Positions 16,359-25,543 of a stretch of DNA of 64,000 nucleotides are shown piece by piece. The notes under the pieces are model-generated. The model did not search any database. It was not told where the DNA came from and saw only the letters and a program-made list of their open reading frames with translations. A program made the position numbers and the translations under genes. This DNA is from Halonatronomonas sp964558325 (GTDB taxonomy: Bacteria > Bacillota > Halanaerobiia > Halanaerobiales > Halarsenatibacteraceae). The number at the start of each line of letters is the position of its first letter. Position 1 is the stretch's first letter. The stretch covers positions 1-64,000 of the forward strand of contig CAZLCX010000001.1 in assembly GCA_964558325.1 (NCBI GenBank), read 5' to 3'.

Positions 16359-19300
16359 ATGCCTAAAAAAATGCAGTCCATGGATGGTAATACTGCTGCC
16401 GCACACGTAGCTTATGCTTTTACAGATGTAGCAGCAATTTATCCAATCACTCCATCATCTCCGATGGCCGAAATGGTAGATGAGTGGAGCGCCCATGGTA
16501 GAGAGAATATTTTTGGTCAACAGGTTAAACTGTCCGAATTGCAGTCTGAAGGTGGAGCAGCTGGAGCTGTGCATGGTTCATTAGCAACTGGTGCTTTGAC
16601 AACGACCTTTACAGCTTCACAGGGTCTTTTACTTATGTTACCTAATATTTATAAAATTGCCGGTGAATTGTTACCAGGTGTTTTCCATGTAAGTGCCCGT
16701 TCAGTGGCAACTCAGGCACTTTCAATTTTTGGAGATCATTCTGATGTAATGGCCTGTCGCCAGGCTGGAGCAGCAATGATTGCTTCTGGCAGTGTCCAGG
16801 AAGTTATGGATTTGGCCGGGGTGGCACATTTATCTGCGATAGATTCTAATTTGCCTTTTATTCACTTTTTTGATGGTTTTAGAACATCTCATGAGATTCA
16901 AAAGATTGAAGTTATGGATTATGACGAGTTGGCTCAGTTTGTCAATGAAGATGCTTTAGAGACCTTCAGGAGTAAAGCTTTAAATCCTGAAAATCCAGTT
17001 ACCAAGGGTACTGCTCAGAACCCGGATATCTTCTTCCAGGCAAGAGAGGCCTGTAATAAATTTTATGATAGAACTCCAGATGTAGTTGCTGATTATATGG
17101 ATAAAATCAGTGAGCTAACTGGTAGAGAATACAAGCCATTTGTTTATTATGGTGCAGAAGATGCTGAGCATATTATTGTTGCAATGGGTTCAGTTACTCA
17201 GACAATTGAAGAAACTGTCGATCATTTAGTAGAGCAGGGAGAAAAAGTTGGTCTAATTAAAGTTCATCTATACAGACCATTCTCCAGCAAGTATTTCTTC
17301 GATGTTCTGCCTGAATCAGTTAAAAAGATTGCTGTTCTAGATAGAACTAAAGAACCTGGAGCAGTTGGAGAACCTTTATATGAAGATATCCGCTCATTAT
17401 TCTATGACCGTGACCAGAGACCGGTTGTAGTCGGCGGAAGATATGGTCTAAGTTCAAAAGAGACTAACCCATCTCATATTAATGCAGTTTATGAGAACTT
17501 AAAACAGGCTGAAGCTAAAGATGGCTTTACTATCGGTATCGTTGATGATGTAACCTTTACCTCACTGCCTGTTGAAGAGAAAATTAATACTACTCCAGAG
17601 AGCACAACTGCCTGTAAGTTCTGGGGCTTTGGTTCTGATGGTACTGTTGGAGCCAACAAAAATGCGATTAAGATTATCGGTGACAATACTGATAAATTTG
17701 CCCAGGGTTATTTCTCCTATGATTCCAAAAAATCAGGGGGAGTTACTGTATCCCACTTAAGATTCAGTGATGAGCCGATTAAATCGACCTATTTAATTGA
17801 TAAGGCAGATTTTGTTGCCTGTCATAAAGAATCATATATCGGTCAGTTTGATATGATAAGTGACTTAAAGCCAGGTGGAACCTTTGTGCTTAATACAACC
17901 ATGACAGAAGATGAACTGGATGAACGTCTACCGGCTAAGGTTAAAGCCTATATTGCAGACAATGATATTGATTTCCATATCATTAATGCTGTTGAGATTG
18001 CTGAAGAAGTAGGACTTGGCCAGAGAATTAATATGGTTATGCAGACTGTATTCTTTAAGCTGGCTGATATTATTCCAATAGATGAAGCTATTACTTATCT
18101 AAAAGAAGCAATTGAAAAGACCTATGGCCATAAAGGCGATAAGGTCGTTGAAATGAATAATAAAGCTGTTGATAGGGCCCTTGATGCTTTAGTTGATGTA
18201 GATGTACCTGCTGAATGGTCAGCTGCTGAAGCCAGTGATGAGACTGAAGCAGACGATGATAGACCAGAATTTGTAAAGAATGTTCTTGATGTTGTTAACC
18301 GCCAGGAAGGTGATGACCTGCCTGTAAGTACCTTTATGGGTAGAGAAGATGGCTCATTCCCACCTGGAATGTCCCAGTATGAAAAGCGGGGAATCGCTGT
18401 CCATGTGCCTAACTGGATAGAAGACAACTGTATTCAGTGTAACCAGTGTGCCTTTGTCTGTCCTCATGCAGTTATCAGACCATTCCTTCTAGATGATGAG
18501 GAACTAGAAAATGCACCTGAAGGTATGGAAACACTAGATGCAATGGGTAAACAGCTTAAAGGTCTTAATTATAGAATTCAGGTCAGTCCTCTAGACTGTA
18601 CCGGCTGCGGCGTCTGTGTAGAGACCTGCCCGGCACCTGAAAAAGCACTTAAAATGGAAGACTTTGATGAAATGGTCGAACAGGAAGCTGACAACTGGGA
18701 TTATGTCAGTGAAAATGTAACCTATAAGAGCGGATTAATGAAAGATGCTTCAATTAAGGGAAGTCAGTTCAATCAGCCACTCCTTGAGTTCCATGGAGCC
18801 TGTGCCGGTTGTGGCGAGACTGCCTATGCCAAGTTAGTAACTCAGTTATTTGGCGATAGAATGATTATAGCCAATGCTACCGGTTGTTCTTCAATCTGGG
18901 GCGGTACAGCACCTACTCCAGTTTACACAACCAATGAAGCTGGTGAAGGTCCTGCCTGGGCCAACTCACTATTTGAAGATAATGCCGAGTATGGTTACGG
19001 TATGCATCTTGGCAATGAGCAGCTCAGAGGGCGTCTGGTTAATTTAGCCAAAGAAGCCATTGAGTCAGGGGTTTCATCTGAATTAGAAGAACTTCTAAAA
19101 GAATGGTTAGAAGTTAAAGATGATGGCGAGGCTTCCAAGGAAGTCGCTGAAAAGATTAAGCCGCTTCTCGATGAAAATAGCGATAACGGAGCCGTTGCCA
19201 AGATTGCCAGTCTGAAAAAATATCTCACCAAGAAATCACAGTGGATCTTCGGTGGAGACGGCTGGGCCTATGATATCGGTTATGGTGGCTTAGATCACGT

Positions 19301-19904
19301 AATTGCCTCTGGTGAAGATGTAAATGTCCTGATCTTTGATACTGAGGTTTATTCCAATACCGGTGGTCAGTCCTCAAAGGCTACTCCAGTATCAGCTGTA
19401 GCCAAGTTTGCTGCTTCTGGTAAGCGGACAGCTAAAAAAGACTTAGCCCAGATGGCTATGACCTACGGTAATGTTTATGTTGCCCAGGTAGCTATCGGTG
19501 CAGATATGAATCAGGCTGTTAAGGCAATTGCTGAAGCTGAAGCCTATGATGGACCATCAATCGTTATAGCTTATGCTCCATGTATTGCCCATGGCTTAAA
19601 AGAGGGTATGAATAAATCTGTTAATCAGGAAGGAAGAGCTGTTGAGACAGGTTACTGGCATCTCTTCAGATTTAATCCTGAACTAGAAGAAGAGGGCAAG
19701 AATCCATTTAGTATGGACTCTAAAGAACCGACTGGAACTATGAGAGAGTTTATGGAGAGTGAGGTCCGGTTTGCATCACTGCAAAAGACCTTCCCTGAAG
19801 TAGCAGAAGAACTCTTTGAATATGCCCAAAAACAGGCCGATAAGAAATACAAGACTTATAAACGGCTTGAAGAGACCTATGCACCAGAAGATGATGAAGA
19901 GTAA
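16359..19904 (+). CDS. nifJ: Pyruvate:ferredoxin (flavodoxin) oxidoreductase
   Basis: Single-chain PFOR that converts pyruvate and CoA to acetyl-CoA and CO2 with reduced ferredoxin; central to anaerobic fermentation. The 1181 residues contain the usual domains in order: N-terminal 'DGNTAAAHVAYAFTDVAAIYPITPSSPMAE', the domain II-III region, a 2[4Fe-4S] ferredoxin insert ('CIQCNQCAFVCP' and 'CTGCGVCVETCP'), the proximal-cluster region 'CAGCGETAYAKL', and the TPP site 'GGDGWAYDIGYGG' with 'YSNTGGQSSKATP'. Its own promoter precedes it and a terminator follows. Identity is firm. Confidence 0.98.
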   Translation: MPKKMQSMDGNTAAAHVAYAFTDVAAIYPITPSSPMAEMVDEWSAHGRENIFGQQVKLSELQSEGGAAGAVHGSLATGALTTTFTASQGLLLMLPNIYKIAGELLPGVFHVSARSVATQALSIFGDHSDVMACRQAGAAMIASGSVQEVMDLAGVAHLSAIDSNLPFIHFFDGFRTSHEIQKIEVMDYDELAQFVNEDALETFRSKALNPENPVTKGTAQNPDIFFQAREACNKFYDRTPDVVADYMDKISELTGREYKPFVYYGAEDAEHIIVAMGSVTQTIEETVDHLVEQGEKVGLIKVHLYRPFSSKYFFDVLPESVKKIAVLDRTKEPGAVGEPLYEDIRSLFYDRDQRPVVVGGRYGLSSKETNPSHINAVYENLKQAEAKDGFTIGIVDDVTFTSLPVEEKINTTPESTTACKFWGFGSDGTVGANKNAIKIIGDNTDKFAQGYFSYDSKKSGGVTVSHLRFSDEPIKSTYLIDKADFVACHKESYIGQFDMISDLKPGGTFVLNTTMTEDELDERLPAKVKAYIADNDIDFHIINAVEIAEEVGLGQRINMVMQTVFFKLADIIPIDEAITYLKEAIEKTYGHKGDKVVEMNNKAVDRALDALVDVDVPAEWSAAEASDETEADDDRPEFVKNVLDVVNRQEGDDLPVSTFMGREDGSFPPGMSQYEKRGIAVHVPNWIEDNCIQCNQCAFVCPHAVIRPFLLDDEELENAPEGMETLDAMGKQLKGLNYRIQVSPLDCTGCGVCVETCPAPEKALKMEDFDEMVEQEADNWDYVSENVTYKSGLMKDASIKGSQFNQPLLEFHGACAGCGETAYAKLVTQLFGDRMIIANATGCSSIWGGTAPTPVYTTNEAGEGPAWANSLFEDNAEYGYGMHLGNEQLRGRLVNLAKEAIESGVSSELEELLKEWLEVKDDGEASKEVAEKIKPLLDENSDNGAVAKIASLKKYLTKKSQWIFGGDGWAYDIGYGGLDHVIASGEDVNVLIFDTEVYSNTGGQSSKATPVSAVAKFAASGKRTAKKDLAQMAMTYGNVYVAQVAIGADMNQAVKAIAEAEAYDGPSIVIAYAPCIAHGLKEGMNKSVNQEGRAVETGYWHLFRFNPELEEEGKNPFSMDSKEPTGTMREFMESEVRFASLQKTFPEVAEELFEYAQKQADKKYKTYKRLEETYAPEDDEE

Positions 19905-19927
19905 AAGATAAATAAATAGATATGTCT

Positions 19928-19965
19928 AAAAGGCTCTGGAGGCTATTGTTCTCCAGAGCCTTTTA
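19928..19965 (+). terminator. Terminator after PFOR gene
   Basis: A perfect 14-bp stem (19928-19941 with 19951-19964) whose 3' arm ends in TTTT. It separates the PFOR gene from the CPBP protease gene. Confidence 0.85.
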
Positions 19966-19989
19966 TCTAAATATAAAGGAGTATCTGAG

Positions 19990-20565
19990 ATGGAAATAGA
20001 TATTAATATCAAAAAGTTGTATCAACAGGTAGTTAAAATGATGCTTTTAATGATTGCAGCAGCTATCATCTTAATTAGAGTCTTTGCAGATATGACACCG
20101 CTTCAATTATTAAAGGTTGGCCGCCCTCTTTACCTGCAGCCGCTGTTTGGAATAATAGGAATAGTAGTTCTATCTTTACCTGCTTTTATAGCAATCAAAT
20201 ATAGGCCAGAATTGGTTGAAGATGGTCTTGAGGAGATATTATCTATCTGCAAGCTTTCCCTGCTTAAATTGGCCTTTATGAGTGTTCTGGCAGGGATCAG
20301 CGAGGAGCTACTCTTTCGGGCATTCCTCCAGGAAATTGTAGGCTTATGGCCGGCCTCAATTGCTTTTATGCTGGCCCATTTCGGGTTCTGGTTTAAGCAG
20401 AAAAAAGTAACTGATAAAATTTTATTTGGATTCTTTTATTTACTGGCCGGAGCCTGGCTGGGACTTGTTTATCAGCAGGCCGGGATTATAGCAGCAGCAA
20501 TAGCTCATGCCGGTTATGATTATATTTTATTCTGGTATTTTAAGAACCATTTTCTGCAGCAGTAA
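19990..20565 (+). CDS. CPBP family intramembrane glutamic protease
   Basis: A 191-residue multi-helix membrane protein with the three CPBP (Abi/CAAX protease) motifs: 'ISEELLFRAFLQE' (EExxxR), 'LAHFGFWF' and 'IAHAGYDYI'. Family members cleave prenylated or other membrane substrates, or act in bacteriocin immunity; the substrate here is unknown. AAAGGAG precedes the ATG. Its 3' end overlaps the convergent amidotransferase gene by 26 bases. Confidence 0.88.
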   Translation: MEIDINIKKLYQQVVKMMLLMIAAAIILIRVFADMTPLQLLKVGRPLYLQPLFGIIGIVVLSLPAFIAIKYRPELVEDGLEEILSICKLSLLKLAFMSVLAGISEELLFRAFLQEIVGLWPASIAFMLAHFGFWFKQKKVTDKILFGFFYLLAGAWLGLVYQQAGIIAAAIAHAGYDYILFWYFKNHFLQQ

Positions 20566-21292
20566 TTAAAGCCTTAAAAAGCTGCTGGAAGCAGTTGTGA
20601 TTGAGACTATTATCATCAACACCGGCTAAATCTTCAGGATGCCATTGAACGCCGACTAAAAATCGCTGGTCTGAGTCTTCTGCTTCAACGGCTTCAATCA
20701 CACCTTCATCAGAACGGGCAACAATTTTTAAGTTACTGGCTATTTCCTTTATAGCCTGATGATGGTAGGAGTTAACAAAGAGGCTGTCAAGACAGCAGAG
20801 GATTTCCTCTAACTGGCTGCCAGCTTCAATTAAGATTTTATGGTAGGCACAGGTTTCTTCTTTTTTTGAGGTATGCTGCAGGCTATTATTGAGTTGACTG
20901 TATATATCCTGATAAAGGCTGCCGCCAAGCCCAACATTGATTAGCTGCATTCCCCGGCAGATTCCCAGTACAGGCAGTTTTTGCCTGTAGGCCTCCTGAA
21001 AGAGCTTGAGTTCCCAGTTATCTCTATCAGGGTCTATTTCACCGAGTTCTTCGATTGGCCTTTCATTGTAAAATTCTGGTGAAACATCCTGGCCGCCGCT
21101 TAATAAAAGACCATCTATTAGACCCATGTAATGCTTGATATCCTGGGGCTGATTGACAATTGGAACTAAAAGTGGCAAGCCGCCTGCTTCAACTACGGCC
21201 TTTACATAATTACAACTGATAGTACCATATTTTGAATTAGATTTATTTTTTTCCCGTCTAAACAGGGTAACTCCGATGACTGGTTTGCTCAT
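20540..21292 (-). CDS. Gamma-glutamyl-gamma-aminobutyrate hydrolase family protein (class I glutamine amidotransferase)
   Basis: A stand-alone class I amidotransferase of the PuuD/peptidase C26 type, hydrolysing gamma-glutamyl amides. The nucleophile Cys112 is in 'LGICRGMQLINV' and the catalytic His-Glu pair in 'GVQWHPED'. The N-terminal 'PVIGVTLFRRE...YVKAVVEAGGLPLLVP' is typical. The 250-residue length fits. No polyamine genes are adjacent, so the true substrate is uncertain. The convergent CPBP gene shares its last 26 bases. Confidence 0.88.
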   Translation of the reverse strand: MSKPVIGVTLFRREKNKSNSKYGTISCNYVKAVVEAGGLPLLVPIVNQPQDIKHYMGLIDGLLLSGGQDVSPEFYNERPIEELGEIDPDRDNWELKLFQEAYRQKLPVLGICRGMQLINVGLGGSLYQDIYSQLNNSLQHTSKKEETCAYHKILIEAGSQLEEILCCLDSLFVNSYHHQAIKEIASNLKIVARSDEGVIEAVEAEDSDQRFLVGVQWHPEDLAGVDDNSLNHNCFQQLFKALITAAENGS

Positions 21293-21432
21293 TATTTTAA
21301 CCTCCGTATTTGCTCTACTATTTTAATAATATCAGAATTGATTGATTATCTCTATTAATTAGATAACTTTTTATTTTTTCACCCCTTGCTTTTTTAGCTG
21401 CCATATGTTATTATACATATTGTTGGAGATAT

Positions 21433-21509
21433 GCGCCCGTAGCTCAATTGGATAGAGCGACTGATTACGGATCAGTAGGCTGGGGATTCGAGTTCTCCCG
21501 GGCGCACCA
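21433..21509 (+). tRNA. tRNA-Arg (anticodon ACG)
   Basis: Acceptor GCGCCCG pairs with CGGGCGC. The anticodon stem ACTGA/TCAGT encloses loop TTACGGA, giving ACG. A T arm with TTCGAGT and an encoded CCA are present. The A34 of this tRNA needs conversion to inosine by TadA, which is encoded at 41693-42160. Confidence 0.96.
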
Positions 21510-21542
21510 TTCTTTCTTATTCTAATATCAATGATTACAGGA

Positions 21543-21573
21543 CCTTCCATTTTCCCGATGGAGGGCTTTTTTT
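21543..21573 (+). terminator. Terminator after tRNA-Arg
   Basis: An 8-bp stem (21543-21550 with 21558-21565, one G-T pair) followed by a run of seven T. Confidence 0.8.
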
Positions 21574-21719
21574 ATGCCACTCGTAGCCATTTACTTTTTT
21601 AATGGCTTTGTTATTTTGGCCGGTCCCATTTCAGTCCCGTTATGTTATTTATTATAGAAATTGATGTTTATTATACTTGAGAAGGGTAAAAATATAATAA
21701 TATTAATAGAGTAATATCA

Positions 21720-21774
21720 GGTCTGGGGTGGTACTGGGGAGATACTGGGGAGGTACTGGGGGGATAGTGGTTTA
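21720..21774. repeat. Degenerate tandem array, 11-bp unit, CTGGGG core
   Basis: Five consecutive 11-base units at 21720, 21731, 21742, 21753 and 21764. The central ones read GTACTGGGGAG, ATACTGGGGAG and GTACTGGGGGG; the edge units keep the core only in part. Not coding in any convincing frame. Confidence 0.8.
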
Positions 21775-21830
21775 AATAATTAATTTTTAAATAAAAAAGT
21801 TACTTTGAGACTTTGTGAAATTTAGCAAAA

Positions 21831-21863
21831 GATACCGGCAGGTAACCATCAGGTAACCGGCCG
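21831..21863. repeat. Degenerate tandem array, 11-bp unit, GTAACC core
   Basis: Three units in exact 11-base register: GATACCGGCAG, GTAACCATCAG and GTAACCGGCCG. It lies 57 bases after the CTGGGG array and has a different consensus. Confidence 0.65.
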
Positions 21864-21916
21864 GCAGTTTGCAAAATTAACTAATTGTCTTTCTGAAATT
21901 TTTTGGTATAATTTAA

Positions 21917-22111
21917 TTACTGATTTAAACTAATAAAATATTCGATGCTTCGGTCGTATGTCTTTTCGGCTTCTTTATCGAAATAGCAGGCAGGTAGCTG
22001 GCCCTTTTCTCTATGATAATGGAGGCATTCACAGCAGAGACCCTTTCTGGGACAGTCATAGGTACAGTTACAGATATCCTTATTTGTTTCAATATTTTGG
22101 CAATCAGCCAT
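21917..22111 (-). CDS. Small cysteine-rich protein, DUF6485-like
   Basis: A 64-residue protein with eight cysteines, including 'CNCTYDCPRKGLCCECLHYH' and a later 'ACYF', suggesting metal or iron-sulfur binding. It resembles the DUF6485 family of anaerobes. I chose the second of two adjacent ATGs (22111), which stands at better distance from AAGGAGGG; the first is at 22114. It is a lone gene next to the 11-bp repeat region. Function unknown. Confidence 0.8.
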   Translation of the reverse strand: MADCQNIETNKDICNCTYDCPRKGLCCECLHYHREKGQLPACYFDKEAEKTYDRSIEYFISLNQ

Positions 22112-22314
22112 CATAACCCTCCTTCTAAGTAATCTTTTCACAGTTTAATTTTATAAAATAATTACTGGAATGTCTAATTAAATATTAATTAGCTGCAGGA
22201 TAAAGTTTCTGGAGCTTGAATTATATTATAGGAGCTAGCTTTATAAGTAGAAGTAGCTTGCTGAATTATCTGGAAAGTATTAAGATTAATGGCAATATAA
22301 GTGGAGGTCAAATA

Positions 22315-22847
22315 ATGCCGGAAATTATAACTATGGGAGAGTTACTAATTGATTTTATTCCAGAAGAGAGGGATTGTAAATTAAAGGATGTCAATAGCTT
22401 TAAGAAAGCTGCCGGTGGGGCTCCAGCTAATGTAGCTGCTGCCCTGGGGAAAATCGGTGAGGATGTCGGTTTTATTGGTAAAATTGGCAGTGATGCCTTT
22501 GGTGATTTTCTTGAAGATACTTTAAGAGAGCATGGGGTTGGGCTTGAGTACCTGCTGAGGACTGAAAGGGCAATGACCACTCTGGCCTTTGTTTCCCTGA
22601 CTGGAGAAGGGGAACGGGATTTTGCCTTTTATAGAAAGCCAGGGGCCGATATGCTTTTGGATAAGTCTGAGTTAGATTCAGACTGTCTTGCCGGGACAAA
22701 AATCTTTCATTTTGGGACGATATCATTGACAGACCAGCCAGTTAGAGCTGCCACCTACTATCTTTTAGAATTAGCTGCTGCCGCTGGAGTTTTTGTTACC
22801 TTTGATCCAAATATTCGCCTGCCTCTCTGGGACAATGATTTTATCAG
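22315..22847 (+). CDS. PfkB-family sugar kinase (fructokinase-like), cut by assembly gap
   Basis: The N-terminal 177 residues of a ribokinase/PfkB kinase: 'MGELLIDFIPEE', 'AAGGAPANVAAALGKIG' (substrate-binding GG motif), 'GKIGSDAFGDFLEDTL', and 'VTFDPNIRLPLWDN'. The pattern best fits fructokinase (ScrK-like), phosphorylating fructose for glycolysis. The start is the ATG at 22315 after GTGGAGG. The sequence stops at a 100-N gap. A full protein needs about 140 more residues, so the gap must hide far more than 100 bases or the gene is broken. Ten codons after the gap (22948-22977) ending in TAG may be its C-terminus. Confidence 0.85.
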
Positions 22848-22947
22848 NNNNNNNNNNNNNNNNNNNNNNNNNNNNNNNNNNNNNNNNNNNNNNNNNNNNN
22901 NNNNNNNNNNNNNNNNNNNNNNNNNNNNNNNNNNNNNNNNNNNNNNN
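22848..22947. other. Assembly gap of 100 N
   Basis: Fixed-size run of N inside the PfkB-family kinase gene. The true length is unknown and probably nearer 400 bases, judged from the missing part of the kinase. Confidence 0.95.
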
Positions 22948-22977
22948 TTTTCTGATAGAGAATTAAAGGGTGGTTAG

Positions 22978-24582
22978 ATGGATCTAAATCATGAAGCTGT
23001 GATAAAAAAAGATATCTCATATTCGATTAAAGATGGTCTCTTTAGCAACGTGATGACTACTATCTTTGCCGGGGTTTACCTGACAGGTTTTGCTCTGGAG
23101 TTAGGTATTTCTAAATATTTGATTGGTCTTTTGGCTTCTCTACCGGCTATTGCTAATCTGGCCCAGATATTTGGTCCTTTATTTATTAATAAAGTTGGCA
23201 GCGAGAAACAGGCCTGTCTGATTAGTGCCGGGCTATACAGGTTTTTTTGGCTGTTAATAGCTGTTGTTCCACTATATCTCTATTTTGGTTTAAGCAGAGA
23301 ATTAGTTATCTTAATTTTCTTCTTTCTGCTGTTGCTGGCCAGTCTGGCAGCTGCCTTTAGTAATGTCTCCTGGATGGGCTGGATCTCATTGATCATACCC
23401 CCAAATTCCAGAGGAAAATTTTTTGGTAGGCGGAATATGTATGCCGGGTTTTCAGCAATGGCAGCAGGGCTTTTAGCCGGTTTCTGGATAGATTTTTGGC
23501 AGAGTAGGTTTCCAGAATGGCCTTTAACAGGTTATTCAATTTTATTTGTCATGACAATCTTTTCAGGAATTATTTCCTGGTTTTTAATGGTTAAAATATC
23601 GTCTGGCGGCGAAACCGAGAAGGCAGATCCAACCACACTTTTTGAAAATTTAAAAATACCTCTCCAGGATAAGAACTTTAGATTGTTAATAATTTTTAGT
23701 ATGGCCTGGGCTTTTGCTGTAGGGCTGGCCAGTCCCTTTTTCTCAGTTTATATGATAAATACCTTAGAACTTCCCTTTACTTTGATATCTTTATTTGGCC
23801 TGGTTGCCGCCGCCACCAATATCATTGGAATGAAATACTGGGGGCAGTTTGTTGATCGGATTGGGAGTAAATCTCTCTTATATTTTTCCTCATTAGGGGC
23901 AGGGTTATTGCCCGTAATCTGGATCTTTACTTCAGTAGATAATTATAATCTACTCTGGATAATCAACCTGCTGACCGGGATTTTCTGGTCAGGGATTGGG
24001 CTGGCCACTTCATTATTATTAATGCAACTTGCCAGGGAGAGATATCGGATTGCCTATTACGGCTTATTTGCAGCAGGAACTGGACTGGCAGCTGCTATTG
24101 CTCCGATTATTGGTGGTTTAATAGCCGGGTTAACTGCTGATTTAAGGCTGACAGTTAATTTTGTTGAGCTTGAAGGCCTGCATTTTCTGTTTCTGCTGGC
24201 AGTCTTTTTAAGGGTCTTAAGCCTTGGGCTTTTGGCCCAGGTAGAGATCGAAAGACAGATGACTATTCAGGAAATATTAGACCGGAGCAGGGCTGTTTTC
24301 CATCCCTTTAGATCAGTTCAACAGGTAGCAGGACTTGGCTTTCAGTCTCTTGAAAACGTTAACCTGACAGTCTCAAAGGGATTATTTCAATGGGAATCCC
24401 AGCTGGATATAGTCTTTCGTAAGGGCCGTTATATCTGGTATCGAGCTGGTAAGAAGGCTAATAGGTTTGAAAGACAGCTGGACTCAATTATTGATAGAGC
24501 TGAAGAAACCCAGGGGATCTTAATTAATAAGATTTTTAAATTGATTGACTGGCTTAATCGAGTTGGAGAAGAGGAGGAATAA
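22978..24582 (+). CDS. MFS transporter
   Basis: A 534-residue major facilitator with about 12 hydrophobic helices, starting 'DISYSIKDGLFSNVMTTIFAGVYLTGFALELG'. The loop after helix 4 has 'GWISLIIPPNSRGKFFGRRN', an MFS-type motif. It ends in a soluble tail of about 100 residues after 'LAQVEIERQMT' that is longer than usual. The ATG follows directly on the TAG of the preceding frame. Its place after a sugar kinase and before other membrane genes suggests sugar-related transport, but the substrate is not identifiable. Confidence 0.85.
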   Translation: MDLNHEAVIKKDISYSIKDGLFSNVMTTIFAGVYLTGFALELGISKYLIGLLASLPAIANLAQIFGPLFINKVGSEKQACLISAGLYRFFWLLIAVVPLYLYFGLSRELVILIFFFLLLLASLAAAFSNVSWMGWISLIIPPNSRGKFFGRRNMYAGFSAMAAGLLAGFWIDFWQSRFPEWPLTGYSILFVMTIFSGIISWFLMVKISSGGETEKADPTTLFENLKIPLQDKNFRLLIIFSMAWAFAVGLASPFFSVYMINTLELPFTLISLFGLVAAATNIIGMKYWGQFVDRIGSKSLLYFSSLGAGLLPVIWIFTSVDNYNLLWIINLLTGIFWSGIGLATSLLLMQLARERYRIAYYGLFAAGTGLAAAIAPIIGGLIAGLTADLRLTVNFVELEGLHFLFLLAVFLRVLSLGLLAQVEIERQMTIQEILDRSRAVFHPFRSVQQVAGLGFQSLENVNLTVSKGLFQWESQLDIVFRKGRYIWYRAGKKANRFERQLDSIIDRAEETQGILINKIFKLIDWLNRVGEEEE

Positions 24583-24585
24583 TAG

Positions 24586-25431
24586 ATGTTTGCAGATTTT
24601 TATCAGCAGTTAACAGATTACTGGTTTTCATTATTAAATTATCTACCGATCCTTTTTACCGGCCTGGCAATTTTTATAGTTGGCTGGCTGGTTGCTCTTT
24701 TTATTAGAAAGTTAGTTAAGTTAGGAATCAGGCTAGCAGGTATAGATATTGCTTTTAATCGGCTCTGGTATGGAAAATTAAATCCAGAGGAAAGGCAGTT
24801 AAGAGAACGGGGCTGGAAACCGTCTCAACTTCTGGGACAGTCAGTTTACTGGTTGATAATTATAACGGCTTTAATGTTATCTGCCAAGACTTTAGGCCTG
24901 GCAGCAGCATCTAACCTTTTAGAGACCTTTATTGCTTATATTCCTCAGTTTTTAGTTGCTTTAGTAATTTTTTCTTTAGGCATTTATATAGCCAGGAGAG
25001 CAGCCCGGTTAAGTGAGAATTTTACTCTTTCTATTGGAGTTCAGCATAGCCATGAAATTGCTGTTTTTATTAAAATTATTATAGTTATAATTACTTTACT
25101 GGCAATTGTTGATTATTTTAATATTGTACCCTTTATCTCGCTGGCAGGTTTTTTAATTATCGGTGGGAGTATTTTAGTATCTCTATTTGTAATTGTCTTG
25201 ATCTGTGGGAGGCCTTTAATTTCAGCATATATAGCCAGGCATTCACTTAAAACTTATCTCCATCCAGGTATGTTAATTAATTTTGAGAATAATAAGGGGA
25301 GGATTAGGACTATTAAAACCTTTGTAACAGTGATTGAGACTACAGAAGAAACAATTTATTATCCCAATCACCAGCTGGCGGATTTATCGATTAAACAGCT
25401 AAAAGTCCAGGAGAGTGAAATTAATGAATAG
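24586..25431 (+). CDS. Mechanosensitive channel-like protein with conserved TM helices
   Basis: A 281-residue membrane protein with about five helices, including 'LPILFTGLAIFIVGWLVALFIRKLV' and the glycine-rich 'ISLAGFLIIGGSILVSLFVIV', patterns of the TM-helix/MscS-like superfamily. The C-terminal soluble part ('HPGMLINFENNKGRIRTI...TIYYPNHQLAD') is short and beta-rich like the MscS beta domain. It starts three bases after the MFS stop and is likely co-transcribed. It may be an osmotic safety valve; that role is inference. Confidence 0.75.
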   Translation: MFADFYQQLTDYWFSLLNYLPILFTGLAIFIVGWLVALFIRKLVKLGIRLAGIDIAFNRLWYGKLNPEERQLRERGWKPSQLLGQSVYWLIIITALMLSAKTLGLAAASNLLETFIAYIPQFLVALVIFSLGIYIARRAARLSENFTLSIGVQHSHEIAVFIKIIIVIITLLAIVDYFNIVPFISLAGFLIIGGSILVSLFVIVLICGRPLISAYIARHSLKTYLHPGMLINFENNKGRIRTIKTFVTVIETTEETIYYPNHQLADLSIKQLKVQESEINE

Positions 25432-25467
25432 CTTTAGTTATAAATATTACTTTGAGTTGTTAACTGG

Positions 25468-25496
25468 TTGACTTGATTTTTTGGATATAATATAAT
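25468..25496 (+). promoter_or_regulatory. Promoter of the htrA-like gene
   Basis: TTGACT at 25468-25473 and TATAAT at 25491-25496 with a 17-base spacer, 48 bases before the start codon. Confidence 0.65.
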
Positions 25497-25543
25497 TGAA
25501 ATAGAGTCTGAATTGGGTAATATAAAATAAAGGAGTGGTAGTA

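Larger units (their letters stand above)
21510..21916. other. Gene-free region (407 bp) holding 11-bp-phased repeats
   Basis: After the tRNA-Arg terminator no coding region is visible until the minus-strand small gene ending at 21917. The region holds two arrays of 11-bp units (entered separately) and a two-copy GTCCC repeat at 21623 and 21634, again 11 bases apart. The rest is AT-rich and shows no recognisable RNA. Confidence 0.55.

Noticed and set aside
21720..21863. Possible CRISPR array
   Set aside because: Units are 11 bases, directly adjacent and degenerate, with no spacers, and no cas genes are in the window.
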